The notes under the pieces were generated by a model. It was not told the DNA's origin. It searched no databases and saw nothing but the letters and a program-made list of their open reading frames with translations. From contig JBATLL010000041.1 of the NCBI GenBank assembly GCA_049289295.1, forward strand, positions 62,001 to 126,000: 64,000 nucleotides of DNA. Direction: 5' to 3'. Made by a program: the position numbers and the translations under genes. This document shows, one piece after another, positions 35,473 through 44,074 of the stretch. This DNA is from BOKV01 sp049289295. GTDB taxonomy: Bacteria > Pseudomonadota > Alphaproteobacteria > Rhizobiales > Rhizobiaceae. Each line of letters begins with the position of its first letter. Positions within the stretch are counted from its first letter, which is position 1.

Positions 35473-35826
35473 TCAGTTGGCTGGTTTGATTGAACTGAAA
35501 TAAAGAGCGAGGGAGGCAATCATCTCTTCATCAAGGCGGCCAGCGATGGTCTGCATGACCTGATTTCCCCATTCCTTGTTCCGATAGGCTTTCATGATCG
35601 GAATGAAGATGTCTGGCGAGATGCCGACAATGGCGGGAATGCCGTCATTGCTTCCATCCAGCTGATGGCAGGTCACGCATTCCGCCGAGAGATATTCGCC
35701 ATAGGCAATATCACCTTCCTGAGCCAGCGCTTCGCCAGCAAGCAGTGCTGCCGCAATCGCGACAAGGGCCAGAAAGCCAGATGGGCCCAGGGTAGCGATC
35801 TTCAAGATGCGAATAAAAATGGGCAC
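35473..35826 (-). CDS. fccA: small monoheme cytochrome c, partner of FccB (FccA/SoxE-like)
   Basis: A Sec signal or anchor (GPSGFLALVAIAAALLAGEA) is followed by one heme site, SAECVTCHQLDG; a distal Met is likely in FIPIMKAYRN or QVMQTIAG. About 117 residues if GTG 35826 is used. The start is uncertain: GGGAGGA (35833-35827) abuts that GTG, while ATT 35820 sits at ideal 6-nt spacing and TTG 35805 is further down. The frame is open back to 35883, but that would include the operator-like palindrome at 35842-35857, so a start inside 35826-35805 is favoured. It transfers electrons from the flavoprotein. Confidence 0.78.
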   Translation of the reverse strand: MPIFIRILKIATLGPSGFLALVAIAAALLAGEALAQEGDIAYGEYLSAECVTCHQLDGSNDGIPAIVGISPDIFIPIMKAYRNKEWGNQVMQTIAGRLDEEMIASLALYFSSIKPAN

Positions 35827-35841
35827 TCCTCCCGAATTCCC

Positions 35842-35857
35842 ATTCAAGATGTTGAAT
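35842..35857 (-). promoter_or_regulatory. candidate SoxR operator, copy B (upstream of fccAB)
   Basis: Perfect palindrome ATTCAA-GATG-TTGAAT on the plus strand, about 10 nt upstream of the fccA Shine-Dalgarno sequence. Confidence 0.55.
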
Positions 35858-35903
35858 ATTTGCCAGCCAGCAACGCCTGTCAATGATCAAGGGCGCGAGG
35901 CTG

Positions 35904-35938
35904 CAAACAAAAAAGGCTGCCAGAAAGTCTGGCAGCCT
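35904..35938 (-). terminator. rho-independent terminator of the soxSRT-cytochrome transcript
   Basis: An 11-bp stem AGGCTGCCAGA (35914-35924) / TCTGGCAGCCT (35928-35938) has, on the minus strand, a following T-rich tract. It separates this transcript from fccAB. Confidence 0.85.
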
Positions 35939-35970
35939 CTTGGCGTGGGACAGGTCCGCGCTGGTATTTC

Positions 35971-36375
35971 TTATTCGGCCGGCTTGTAGTCCGGGCTGAA
36001 TGTCTTGATGTAGGCGATGACGTTCTCGATTTCCTCGGGCTTCTTCAAGCCGGCGAAGGACATCTTGGTCTTCTTGATCAGGTCCTTGGGCTTGGCAAGG
36101 AAGGTTGTCATCGTTTCTTCGTTCCAGACAAGTCCGCCTTCACCAGCTGCAACCAGGTCGCCCGAATATTTAGAGCCGAAATCCGCATTGGTGCCTGCGG
36201 TAGCGCCCATGACATTGTTGAGGATCGGTCCGACTTTCGCCTTCGCGTCGGGGCCAACCATGTGGCATGACTGACATTTCTTGAAGACCTTTTCCCCGTC
36301 AGCCGCGCTGCCTTCGGCAAGTGCGGGGCCAGCGAGGGTCGCGGCCACAAGAGCCAGTGCCAATGTTCTTTTCAT
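35971..36375 (-). CDS. class I monoheme cytochrome c (c550/c552-like)
   Basis: 134 residues with a Sec signal peptide MKRTLALALVAATLAGPALA, heme motif KKCQSCHMVGPDAKAKVGP and axial Met in KTKMSFAGLKKPEE. It is a soluble periplasmic electron carrier of the mitochondrial-type fold. Its ATG overlaps the soxT stop (ATGA), so it is part of the soxSRT operon and likely carries electrons from Sox or sulfide oxidation to a terminal oxidase. Confidence 0.9.
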   Translation of the reverse strand: MKRTLALALVAATLAGPALAEGSAADGEKVFKKCQSCHMVGPDAKAKVGPILNNVMGATAGTNADFGSKYSGDLVAAGEGGLVWNEETMTTFLAKPKDLIKKTKMSFAGLKKPEEIENVIAYIKTFSPDYKPAE

Positions 36376-37469
36376 CCAGTTTCTCCTTCATTTCGCCAGT
36401 TTGTCGTTAGAGCCCTAACTGGTTCGATCACACTGCCTGTTATCAGGTATTGGAGACCGAACCATGCTCCGATGAACATGCCCGCAAGTGCCAAAGGCAC
36501 TGTCCAGGCCAACAGGGAGGCGGCAGAAAGGCCCTGGCCCACTGTGCACCCCTGCGCGAGAACGCTGCCCGTTCCCATCAAGAAACCACCAACCATCTGT
36601 CTGCGCAATTCTACATCATCGTCGCAGGCCTCCCAGCGGAACTCCTTCTTGCCAAGCGCGGTTGCAAAGGCGCCAATGACAACACCTACCACTGCGCCAA
36701 TTCCGAAGTTGAGTTGCGCGCCGCTCATTGTCATGAAGTAGATCAGTGTTTCCCCGGGAGGGACGCTGAAAGTGTACGAAACGAGCTGTGTCGTTTCGAA
36801 ATCGTTGCGCGCGATGAGGCCTGTCACCAGCCAGCCCCAGACGATGACCAGGCCTACGCCAAGCGCGGTAATCAGCCTTCCAGGATTTGCCCGCAGGCTA
36901 GCGGAACGCAGCGCCCAGATGGCCAGCAGCGCCGAGATCGAAATGGCGATGATCAGTTGGGATATGCCGGTCACCTGCGAAAGCGTATGAGCAATGCCTG
37001 CTGGCTGGGAGCGGATTTCAGGCTCCGAAAAAGCCCAGATGCGGATCAAGCCCGTGGCGCCGCGTGCCGTCGCATAGGCCGACACACCCATGACCAGGAA
37101 TGTCACGATCGATTTCAGGTCGCCGCCGCCGATGCGGGCCAGCATGCCAAAACCGCAGGTTCCGACAAAGGCCATGCCAAGCCCGAACATGACTGCACCC
37201 ACGAATGTGGACGAAACGGAAGCTGGTGCAATCAGGTAAAAGGACTCGTCGATATCGACCAGACCGGTTGCCGCGATCAGGAATGAACCGACACAGGCAA
37301 CCGCGATTGCCAGCGCCCACATGCGCATCCTGTCCATGCTGGAGCCGAAAATGGCATCCTCGATTGCACCCAGCGTGCAAAACCTACCCCAGCGCGCCGT
37401 TACTCCCAGCGCGATGCCACCGGCCAATCCGCCCAGTGCGGCCACAGTCGGAGCAGGGATATCCATCAT
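36372..37469 (-). CDS. soxT: SoxT, YeeE/YedE-family membrane transporter
   Basis: 365 residues from ATG 37469 (a tandem ATGATG makes 37466 possible). A long open extension to 37697 overlaps soxR and was rejected. About nine to ten hydrophobic segments with the two DUF395 Cys-Gly repeats: WGRFCTLGAIEDA and GTCGFGMLARIGGG, later LAQGCTVGQGLSA. Family members import thiosulfate or other sulfur species; SoxT is a standing member of sox loci. Confidence 0.85.
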   Translation of the reverse strand: MMDIPAPTVAALGGLAGGIALGVTARWGRFCTLGAIEDAIFGSSMDRMRMWALAIAVACVGSFLIAATGLVDIDESFYLIAPASVSSTFVGAVMFGLGMAFVGTCGFGMLARIGGGDLKSIVTFLVMGVSAYATARGATGLIRIWAFSEPEIRSQPAGIAHTLSQVTGISQLIIAISISALLAIWALRSASLRANPGRLITALGVGLVIVWGWLVTGLIARNDFETTQLVSYTFSVPPGETLIYFMTMSGAQLNFGIGAVVGVVIGAFATALGKKEFRWEACDDDVELRRQMVGGFLMGTGSVLAQGCTVGQGLSAASLLAWTVPLALAGMFIGAWFGLQYLITGSVIEPVRALTTNWRNEGETG

Positions 37470-37485
37470 GGATTTTTTGCTTCGA

Positions 37486-37833
37486 TCAACAGGGGTCGTC
37501 CGAGTTCTTGCAGAACGTATCGTAAAGGAATTCGACGGCCTTGCTAGTCCGCTTGTCGGCGATCTTGTAATAGATCGTCTTTCCGTCGCGTCGCGTGTCA
37601 ACCAGGCCCTCGATGCGCAGCCGTGCCAGTTGTTGGGAGACAGCGGGCTGGCGTGCAGCAAGAAGATCTTCCAGCTCCGTGACCGATCTTTCAGCACCAG
37701 CGAGATAGCACAGGATCATCAGGCGGCCTTCATGGCCCAGAGCCTTCAGGAATTCTGTCGCTTCGCGTGCGTTCCTGGCGAGGCGATCAAGCTCCCTGTC
37801 GGACAGCCCGTTCTCCAGAATAGCAAGTGTCAT
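37486..37833 (-). CDS. soxR: SoxR, ArsR/SmtB-family repressor of the sox genes
   Basis: The 115-residue protein has a winged HTH with a recognition-helix region (RQPAVSQQLARLRIEGLVDT) and beta-wing RRDGKTIYYKIAD. Conserved cysteines lie at MILCYLAG and near the C-terminus (DTFCKNSDDPC), in the style of sulfur-sensing ArsR repressors. It sits between soxS and soxT. Its likely operators are the ATTCAA-N4-TTGAAT palindromes found in front of the sox transcription units in this window. Confidence 0.88.
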   Translation of the reverse strand: MTLAILENGLSDRELDRLARNAREATEFLKALGHEGRLMILCYLAGAERSVTELEDLLAARQPAVSQQLARLRIEGLVDTRRDGKTIYYKIADKRTSKAVEFLYDTFCKNSDDPC

Positions 37834-37862
37834 TTCTTTTCCCCGACTTTCATACTTCGTTT

Positions 37863-38324
37863 TCAGGTCCCCTGAGGCGGGACCGCTTTTGAATCTTCCG
37901 GTAACTGCGCCTTGTGCATCAGTTCATCCAGCAGACCCCAGAAAAAATCTTCGCCCGGATAACCCCTGATCCGGCCAATTTCGTGGCCGTTCTCCACCAG
38001 CACGAAGGTGGGTGTGAACCGCCCGGAATCAATATCAGCAAGGTCGTCCGGCATGGTGCCGTGAATATCGACGCGCCGCAGCGGTGCAAGCTGCGATTCA
38101 CGCGTCTTGGGATAGATCGGGCCGATCTCGGCATGCCAGGCTTCGCACCAGTGGCAGTTCTGCTGCTCGAACATCACCAGTTCTGCGGCCTGGGCGTGCG
38201 TTGGCACAACAGCGCCAGCCACGCACAGGGATGCCGCGCAGAAAATCGCCGCGAAGCGGGGAATGCGCCACCTGCCAGCTTGAAGCTCGGGTCTGACCAG
38301 CATCGATAGATCTCCGGAACGCAA
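37863..38324 (-). CDS. soxS: SoxS, periplasmic thioredoxin-like protein
   Basis: 153 residues with a basic N-terminus and signal segment (FAAIFCAASLCVAGAVV), then a thioredoxin fold with CxxC in QQNCHWCEAWHAEIGP and a cis-Pro-type stretch GRFTPTFVLVENG. SoxS keeps SoxYZ in an active redox state. It is the first gene of the minus-strand sox operon, divergent from soxV with a 66-bp gap. Confidence 0.85.
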   Translation of the reverse strand: MRSGDLSMLVRPELQAGRWRIPRFAAIFCAASLCVAGAVVPTHAQAAELVMFEQQNCHWCEAWHAEIGPIYPKTRESQLAPLRRVDIHGTMPDDLADIDSGRFTPTFVLVENGHEIGRIRGYPGEDFFWGLLDELMHKAQLPEDSKAVPPQGT

Positions 38325-38344
38325 CGCAAAATTGCCTTGCTAAA

Positions 38345-38366
38345 CGTATCGAATTTCATGAATATG
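38345..38366. promoter_or_regulatory. candidate SoxR operator, copy D (soxS-soxV intergenic)
   Basis: ATCGAA-TTTC-ATGAAT at 38348-38363 matches 9 of 12 arm positions of ATTCAA-N4-TTGAAT. It lies in the 66-bp gap between divergent soxS and soxV. In characterised alphaproteobacterial sox clusters, SoxR binds this same intergenic region. Confidence 0.5.
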
Positions 38367-38390
38367 TACCGCAATCGGGAGAGAAAATCC

Positions 38391-39128
38391 ATGGGACTTG
38401 ATGTCACGTTATGGGGAGCCTTCTTGGCAGGGCTGGTTTCCTTCATATCGCCATGCGTGTTGCCCATCGTCCCGCCCTACCTGTGTTTCCTGGCCGGCAT
38501 GAGCATGGAAGAACTGTCCGACAGCCAGTCAAGCGGGCGCAGCGGTGTGCGCATTGTCGGTTCAGCCGTTGCCTTTGTCCTGGGTTTTGCAACAGTATTC
38601 GTGGCGCTGGGTGCCAGCGCTTCCTTCATCGGTCAGTTCGTGACACGCTATCTGGATACGCTTTCGATCATTGCCGGGATCGTGATCATCATCCTTGGCC
38701 TACATTTCCTCGGAGTGTTCAAGATCGGCCTGCTTTATCGTGAGGCGCGGGTCCAGGTTGAGCGCAAGCCTGCCGGGTTGCTTGGTGCCTATATCGTGGG
38801 ACTTGCCTTTGCCTTTGGCTGGACACCATGCGTCGGACCGGTGCTTGCAGCGGTGCTTTTCGTGGCGGGCGGGGAAGATACGGCATGGCAGGGGGCTGGC
38901 CTTCTGCTGACCTACGCACTGGGTATCGGCATTCCCTTCATACTGGCTGCTGTCTTCTTCGTTCCGTTCATGGGTTTCCTGCGCCGTTTCGCGCGTCACC
39001 TTAGCCGGGTCGAAAAGGTGATGGGAGTGCTGCTCATCCTTACAGGCATTCTGTTCGTGACCGGACAGATGCAGACCATGTCCTATCTGCTGCTCGAATG
39101 GTTCCCGGTCCTGGGAGCCGTGGGTTGA
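38391..39128 (+). CDS. soxV: SoxV, CcdA/DsbD-type membrane thiol transporter
   Basis: ATG 38391 after GGGAGAG; 245 residues, about six TM helices. Redox cysteines in TM1 and TM4: VSFISPCVLPIVPPYLCFLA and AFGWTPCVGPVLAAV. It moves electrons from cytoplasmic thioredoxin across the membrane to SoxW and SoxS. It is first gene of the plus-strand sox operon. Confidence 0.92.
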   Translation: MGLDVTLWGAFLAGLVSFISPCVLPIVPPYLCFLAGMSMEELSDSQSSGRSGVRIVGSAVAFVLGFATVFVALGASASFIGQFVTRYLDTLSIIAGIVIIILGLHFLGVFKIGLLYREARVQVERKPAGLLGAYIVGLAFAFGWTPCVGPVLAAVLFVAGGEDTAWQGAGLLLTYALGIGIPFILAAVFFVPFMGFLRRFARHLSRVEKVMGVLLILTGILFVTGQMQTMSYLLLEWFPVLGAVG

Positions 39129-39166
39129 TACGCGGCTAGCCGCCGCACGTTGAGGAGAAATCGGCA

Positions 39167-39763
39167 ATGAATGCGATTATCAGGCATGTGGTTCTGGCGC
39201 TGGTCTTGCTGGCGGCCCCAGCCATTGCGTGGGCGGGCGAAGTTGGAGATGACGGGCTGCACAAGGAGGAATGGTTCAGCGAAACGTTTCGCGACATTGG
39301 CGAGGACATTGCGGCAGCCAAGGCGGAAGGAAAGCGGCTGGCGATCATCTTCGAACAGAGAGGCTGCATCTATTGCCGCAAGCTGCATGAAGCGGTGCTT
39401 TCGGATCCGGAAGTGCGGGATTATATAAAGGCCAATTACATGGTGGTCCAGTACAACATGTTCGGCGATGTTGAAGTCACCGATCTCGATGGCGAAGCGC
39501 TGAGCGAGAAATCAGCCGCGCGAAAATGGCGCGTGACCTACACGCCAACGATCATGTTCTTCCCTGAAGATGTGCCGGGCAATGAAACAACCGCAGACCG
39601 CGCGGCGGTCGAAATCATGCCGGGCGCTTTCGGCAAATGGACGACATTGCACATGTTCCAGTGGATTGTCGAAAAAGGGTATGAAAGCCAAGAGCATTTC
39701 CAGAAATACCATGCGCGTAAACTTGATGAAGCGCGCGCGGCGGGCAAGATATTGCAGGAGTAA
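39167..39763 (+). CDS. soxW: SoxW, periplasmic thioredoxin
   Basis: 198 residues: signal peptide MNAIIRHVVLALVLLAAPAI, thioredoxin fold with CxxC in EQRGCIYCRKLHEAVL and a cis-Pro loop WRVTYTPTIMFFP. It receives electrons from SoxV and reduces periplasmic Sox partners. 38 bp after soxV. Confidence 0.9.
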   Translation: MNAIIRHVVLALVLLAAPAIAWAGEVGDDGLHKEEWFSETFRDIGEDIAAAKAEGKRLAIIFEQRGCIYCRKLHEAVLSDPEVRDYIKANYMVVQYNMFGDVEVTDLDGEALSEKSAARKWRVTYTPTIMFFPEDVPGNETTADRAAVEIMPGAFGKWTTLHMFQWIVEKGYESQEHFQKYHARKLDEARAAGKILQE

Positions 39764-39794
39764 GTTGAGAAGCGGCCGGAGGGGTTGCGAAAGA

Positions 39795-39816
39795 CATATG
39801 CAAAAAATCATATTTG
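39795..39816 (+). promoter_or_regulatory. candidate SoxR operator, copy E (soxW-soxX intergenic)
   Basis: ATGCAA-AAAA-TCATAT at 39798-39813 matches 8 of 12 arm positions, with the same CAT flank as copy A. It is in the AT-rich 153-bp soxW-soxX gap, a known second SoxR target in related clusters. Confidence 0.4.
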
Positions 39817-39916
39817 TGCATTGAAGTTCCGGCGAGATGTGATTAGTCTCGACGGCGAGTGGAGGGAAGGGATGCGCGCTCGAGCCGTGTCCTTACAATA
39901 TGGAGGAGCCATATTC

Positions 39917-40375
39917 ATGACTAAGGGAGTGACGATTCTGGGCGTCATCGCCTTGCTTTCGACAGCTGGCATGGCGTCGGCTGGCGAAGTTGCACCGGGC
40001 GATGTGAAGATCGCAGAAGGCATGCTTGCCATGGCGGTTAGTGATGCTGCCGGCAGCACCGAAGAGGGCGCAAAGGCCTTCAAGGATCGTGGCCTTGGCA
40101 ATTGTCTGGCCTGCCACGCCAATTCCGCGATGAGCAAGGAACTTTTCCACGGCGATGTTGGGCCATCGCTTGATGGTGTTTCCGAGCGATACAAGCCGGA
40201 GGAACTGCGGGCAATCGTGGTCAATTCAAAGGCTGTGTTTGGCGAAGAAACCGTGATGCCCGGGTTCTACACACTCGAAGTGGGCATCAATCCCGCCAAG
40301 GATCGGGAAGGAAAGACCATACTTTCCGCCCAGCAGGTCGAAGACATCGTCGCCTATCTGACGACGCTCAAGTAA
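39917..40375 (+). CDS. soxX: SoxX, monoheme cytochrome c subunit of SoxAX
   Basis: ATG 39917 follows TGGAGGAG; 152 residues. Signal peptide MTKGVTILGVIALLSTAGMA, heme site LGNCLACHANSAMSKELF, distal Met in VMPGFYTLEVG. SoxX accepts electrons when SoxA couples thiosulfate to the SoxY cysteine. Confidence 0.92.
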   Translation: MTKGVTILGVIALLSTAGMASAGEVAPGDVKIAEGMLAMAVSDAAGSTEEGAKAFKDRGLGNCLACHANSAMSKELFHGDVGPSLDGVSERYKPEELRAIVVNSKAVFGEETVMPGFYTLEVGINPAKDREGKTILSAQQVEDIVAYLTTLK

Positions 40376-40399
40376 ATGACGAAACTAGGAGGATCAGCC

Positions 40400-40852
40400 A
40401 TGATGCTGACAAGACGCAAAGCGCTTGCACTTTCTGCCGGTGTGTCTGCTGTCGCAATGACCGGATTTGCCGGTCTGGCATTCGCCAGTGCAGAAGATAC
40501 CCAGAAACTGATGATGGAGTTCACCGGTGGCAAGGAGCCAGCGAGCGGAACCATCACCCTGACGGCTCCAGAAATCGCCGAGAATGGCAATACCGTGCCG
40601 ATTTCGGTGTCGGTCGAGAGCCCGATGACAGCCGAATCCTATGTCGAATCGGTGGTTCTTTACGCTGATGGCAACCCGAATCCGGCGGTTGCGACGTTCC
40701 ACTTCTCGCCGATGAGCGGGCAGGCGTCGGCAACAACCCGCATGCGTCTTGCCAAGACGCAGAACGTGGTTGCGGTGGCGAAGATGAATGATGGCTCGGT
40801 GTTCATGGACACCAAGCAGGTGAAGGTCACAATCGGCGGCTGCGGCGGCTGA
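40400..40852 (+). CDS. soxY: SoxY, sulfur-carrier subunit
   Basis: ATG 40400 after AGGAGGA; 150 residues. Tat-type N-terminus (MMLTRRKALALSAGVSAV) and the hallmark flexible C-terminus ending VTIGGCGG, whose Cys carries the sulfur substrate. SoxYZ crosses the inner membrane by the SoxY signal with SoxZ hitch-hiking. Confidence 0.95.
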   Translation: MMLTRRKALALSAGVSAVAMTGFAGLAFASAEDTQKLMMEFTGGKEPASGTITLTAPEIAENGNTVPISVSVESPMTAESYVESVVLYADGNPNPAVATFHFSPMSGQASATTRMRLAKTQNVVAVAKMNDGSVFMDTKQVKVTIGGCGG

Positions 40853-40875
40853 CCGGTATCAAGGGAGTAACGAAA

Positions 40876-41202
40876 ATGGCAGCATCCAAACCAAGGGTGA
40901 AGGTTCCCAAGACCGCATCGGCCGGGGAAGTCGTCACCATAAAGACCCTGATCAGCCATGAAATGGAATCAGGTCAGCGCAAGGACAAGGACGGCAACGT
41001 CATTCCGCGCAAGATCATCAACAAGTTCTCCTGCGAGTTCAACGGTCAGGCCGTGTTCTCCTGCGATCTCGATCCGGCGATTTCCGCCAATCCTTACTTC
41101 GAGTTCACGGCCAAGGTGAATGAAAGCGGCACGTTCAAGTTCACCTGGGTGGACGATGACGGCACCGTCACCGAATCCGAGAATCCGATCGAGGTGAATT
41201 GA
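40876..41202 (+). CDS. soxZ: SoxZ, partner of SoxY
   Basis: 108 residues without signal peptide, beginning MAASKPRVKVPKTASAGEVV, with the Ig-like SoxZ fold features TLISHEMESGQRKD and FSCEFNGQAVFSCDLD. It is exported as a complex with SoxY. RBS AAGGGAGTAA upstream. Confidence 0.94.
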   Translation: MAASKPRVKVPKTASAGEVVTIKTLISHEMESGQRKDKDGNVIPRKIINKFSCEFNGQAVFSCDLDPAISANPYFEFTAKVNESGTFKFTWVDDDGTVTESENPIEVN

Positions 41203-41261
41203 GCATTGCTGGTTCAATCGGGGCCGGAGGGAGTCGGCCCCAAGCTGGAGGGAACACCAAG

Positions 41262-42113
41262 ATGAAGAGAACAATAATCGCTGCAGCACTGGCTTTTGGT
41301 GCCTGTGCAATGTCAGCAACCTGGGCCGCCGCTGATCCGGTAAATGAAGAACTTGAAATCGATGGCGCCAAGATGATCACCCGGACCAAGGCGCCGGAAG
41401 GTCATCCGTTCGACGAGGTCTATTCTGGCTGGCTCTTCCGCGAGCCGGATACCCGCGCGATGGAAGCGGATTCGATCATGAATCCGGGCATGACCACTGT
41501 CGAGGATGGTGCCGCCATCTGGAACACCGTCGAAGGCACGGCAGGCAAGTCCTGTGCGACGTGCCATGGCGATGCGGCAGAGAGCATGAAGAATGTCGGA
41601 GCCAACTATCCAAAGTGGGACGCGGCATCCGGAAAGCCGATCAACATCGAATTGCAGATCAACAAGTGCCGCACCGAACAGATGGGTGCGGAGGCTTATG
41701 CATTCGACAAGGGCGGCCAGAAGGAAATGACGACCTATATCAAGTATCAGTCGCTTGGTACGCCGGTCGCCATCGATCTGAGCCAGGGCGAAATGCAGAA
41801 ATGGTGGGATGACGGCAAGAAGCTCTACTACACCCGTACGGGCCAGTTGAACTTCTCCTGCGCTTCCTGCCACGAAGTTGCCATGGGCAAGATGATCCGT
41901 GCCGACCATCTGAGCCAGGGCCAGATCAACGGCTTTCCGCTCTATCGCCTGAAGAGCGGCATGACTTCGGTTCACAACCGTTTCCGCGGCTGTATCCGCG
42001 ATACGCGCGCCGAGCCGCCAAAGCCCTTCTCGGATGAACTGATGGCGCTGGAAGTCTATGTGACTTGGCGCGGTACCGGTCTTTCGGTCGAAACCCCGGC
42101 AGTTCGTCACTGA
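41262..42113 (+). CDS. soxA: SoxA, diheme cytochrome c L-cysteine S-thiosulfotransferase subunit
   Basis: ATG 41262, near TGGAGGG; 283 residues. Signal peptide MKRTIIAAALAFGACAMSAT, two heme sites (KSCATCHGDA and FSCASCHEVA), and the active-site Cys in FRGCIRDTRAEPP that ligates heme as a persulfide. Together with SoxX it attaches thiosulfate oxidatively to SoxY. Both hemes are kept, so this is the diheme type of SoxA. Confidence 0.95.
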   Translation: MKRTIIAAALAFGACAMSATWAAADPVNEELEIDGAKMITRTKAPEGHPFDEVYSGWLFREPDTRAMEADSIMNPGMTTVEDGAAIWNTVEGTAGKSCATCHGDAAESMKNVGANYPKWDAASGKPINIELQINKCRTEQMGAEAYAFDKGGQKEMTTYIKYQSLGTPVAIDLSQGEMQKWWDDGKKLYYTRTGQLNFSCASCHEVAMGKMIRADHLSQGQINGFPLYRLKSGMTSVHNRFRGCIRDTRAEPPKPFSDELMALEVYVTWRGTGLSVETPAVRH

Positions 42114-42244
42114 TGAAACAGGGGTCGGCCCGCGTTTGCGGACCGGTCCTTCCAAGACCATGATCGGTTGATGGCCGGTCTGACATGGCTGGCGAAGCAG
42201 TGACTTCGCCCGTGAGCCTTATCCTGTTTTCGAGGTAGAAAGCG

Positions 42245-43957
42245 ATGGCAGCTGGTTTTTCCCGCCGTGAGTTCCTTCAATATGGCACGGTCGCCGGTGC
42301 GATGCTGGCAACGTCCAGCGGCTTTACCGGCAACATCACGCGCGCGCTTGCCCAGCAGAAGCTGACACAGGAAGACCTGCTAAAATTCGACAGCAAGGGG
42401 CAGGTGACACTGCTGCATTTCACTGACGTTCATGCGCAGTTGAAGCCCGTCTATTTCCGTCCACCAGATACCAATATTGGCGTCGGCGCCTATGCCGGCA
42501 TTCCGCCGCATCTGGTTGGCGAAGACTTCATCCGCCATTTCGGTCTGGAGCCGGGGTCCGCCTATTCCTATGCGCATACGATGGCGGATTATCTCAATCT
42601 TGCCCGCACCTATGGAAAGCTCGGTGGCCTTGATCGCACCGCTACGCTTGTCAAATCCATCCGTGCGGAACGCGGTGAGGACAAGGTCCTGTTTCTCGAT
42701 GGCGGCGACACCTGGCAGGGCTCCTATACATCGCTGAAGACGAACGGCCAGGATATGGTCGACTGCATGAAGCTGCTCAGGCCCGACGCCATGGTAGGGC
42801 ATTGGGAATTCACTTTCGGCGCGGAGCGTCTGCTCGAGATCGTCGAGGATATGGGATATTCGTTCCTCGCCTCGAACATTGTCGACACCAACTGGGAAGA
42901 GCCGGTTTTCGAGTCGACGTCCATGTTCGAACGCGGCGGTGTGCAGGTCGCGGTAATCGGGCAGGCCATGCCTTACACGCCGATCGCAAATCCGCGCTGG
43001 ATGTTCCCCGAATGGTCCTTCGGCATTCGTCCTGAAGCCCTGCAGGCCAACGTGGACAAGGCGCGCGAAGCGGGCGCGGAAGTCGTCGTGCTGCTGTCGC
43101 ATGACGGCTTCGACGTCGACCGCAAGCTGGCAACGGTCGTCAATGGGATCGATGTGATCCTGACCGGGCACACGCATGATTCAATTCCAAAGGCGATCGA
43201 AATCGGGAACACGATCCTGCTTTCCTCGGGCTCGCATGGAAAATATCTGGGGCGCGTCGACCTGGAGGTTTCCGGCGGCAAGGTGACCGGCTACTCATCG
43301 GGCATGATCCCGGTCTTTTCCGATGTGATCACGCCAGACCCGGAAATGGCGGCCAAGATCACCGAAGTGCGCGCGCCATATGAAGCCGAATGCAACCGTG
43401 TCATTGCCAGGACCGACAGCCTTCTCTACCGGCGCGGCAATTTCAACGGTACCTGGGATGATGTGATTTGCCAGGCACTGATCGAGGAGCGCGACTCCGA
43501 AATTTCGCTTTCGCCCGGATTTCGCTGGGGCACGACCCTGCTGCCGGGTCAGGACATCACGGTCGACGATGTCTACAACCAGACGTCAATGAGCTATCCG
43601 TCTGCCTATCGCCTGGAATTCACCGGCCAGCAGATCAAGGACATCCTGGAGGATGTTTGCGACAACCTGTTCAACAAGGACCCGTTCTACCAGCAAGGTG
43701 GTGACATGGTCCGCGTCGGTGGGATGGGATATGCCTGCGCGCCGAACGAAGAGATGGGCAGCCGGATATCGGAAATGACCCTGCTGCGCACTGGCGAGCC
43801 GATCGAGGCTGAAAAGAGCTACACGGTTTCGGGATGGGCTTCGGTGAACGAAAACACCGAAGGTCCACCGATCTGGGAAGTCGTCGAGAAGCATCTCGCG
43901 GCAAAAGGCACTGTCAGTGTCGAGGAAAACCGATCGGTCAAGGTCATCGGAATCTGA
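42245..43957 (+). CDS. soxB: SoxB, dimanganese S-sulfosulfanyl-L-cysteine sulfohydrolase
   Basis: 570 residues with a Tat signal (FSRREFLQYGTVAGAMLATS). Calcineurin/5'-nucleotidase metal motifs: LLHFTDVHAQLKP, LDGGDTWQGSYT, MVGHWEFTFG and ILTGHTHDSIPK; C-terminal nucleotidase-like domain from ~390. It releases sulfate from SoxY-bound thiosulfonate. Confidence 0.96.
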   Translation: MAAGFSRREFLQYGTVAGAMLATSSGFTGNITRALAQQKLTQEDLLKFDSKGQVTLLHFTDVHAQLKPVYFRPPDTNIGVGAYAGIPPHLVGEDFIRHFGLEPGSAYSYAHTMADYLNLARTYGKLGGLDRTATLVKSIRAERGEDKVLFLDGGDTWQGSYTSLKTNGQDMVDCMKLLRPDAMVGHWEFTFGAERLLEIVEDMGYSFLASNIVDTNWEEPVFESTSMFERGGVQVAVIGQAMPYTPIANPRWMFPEWSFGIRPEALQANVDKAREAGAEVVVLLSHDGFDVDRKLATVVNGIDVILTGHTHDSIPKAIEIGNTILLSSGSHGKYLGRVDLEVSGGKVTGYSSGMIPVFSDVITPDPEMAAKITEVRAPYEAECNRVIARTDSLLYRRGNFNGTWDDVICQALIEERDSEISLSPGFRWGTTLLPGQDITVDDVYNQTSMSYPSAYRLEFTGQQIKDILEDVCDNLFNKDPFYQQGGDMVRVGGMGYACAPNEEMGSRISEMTLLRTGEPIEAEKSYTVSGWASVNENTEGPPIWEVVEKHLAAKGTVSVEENRSVKVIGI

Positions 43958-44008
43958 GCCTTGTTCACAAAACCCCGCATTTTCAAGGGTGTAACGGCTT
44001 CTTGATTT

Positions 44009-44030
44009 TACATTCAAAAAATTGAATATT
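44009..44030 (+). promoter_or_regulatory. candidate SoxR operator, copy C (upstream of soxC)
   Basis: Perfect palindrome ATTCAA-AAAA-TTGAAT at 44012-44027, about 48 bp before the soxC start, suggesting that soxCD also has its own promoter. Confidence 0.55.
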
Positions 44031-44074
44031 AGGTACTTCAAATGTCCAACCGTATTGGAAACGGGGAGGTTAAC

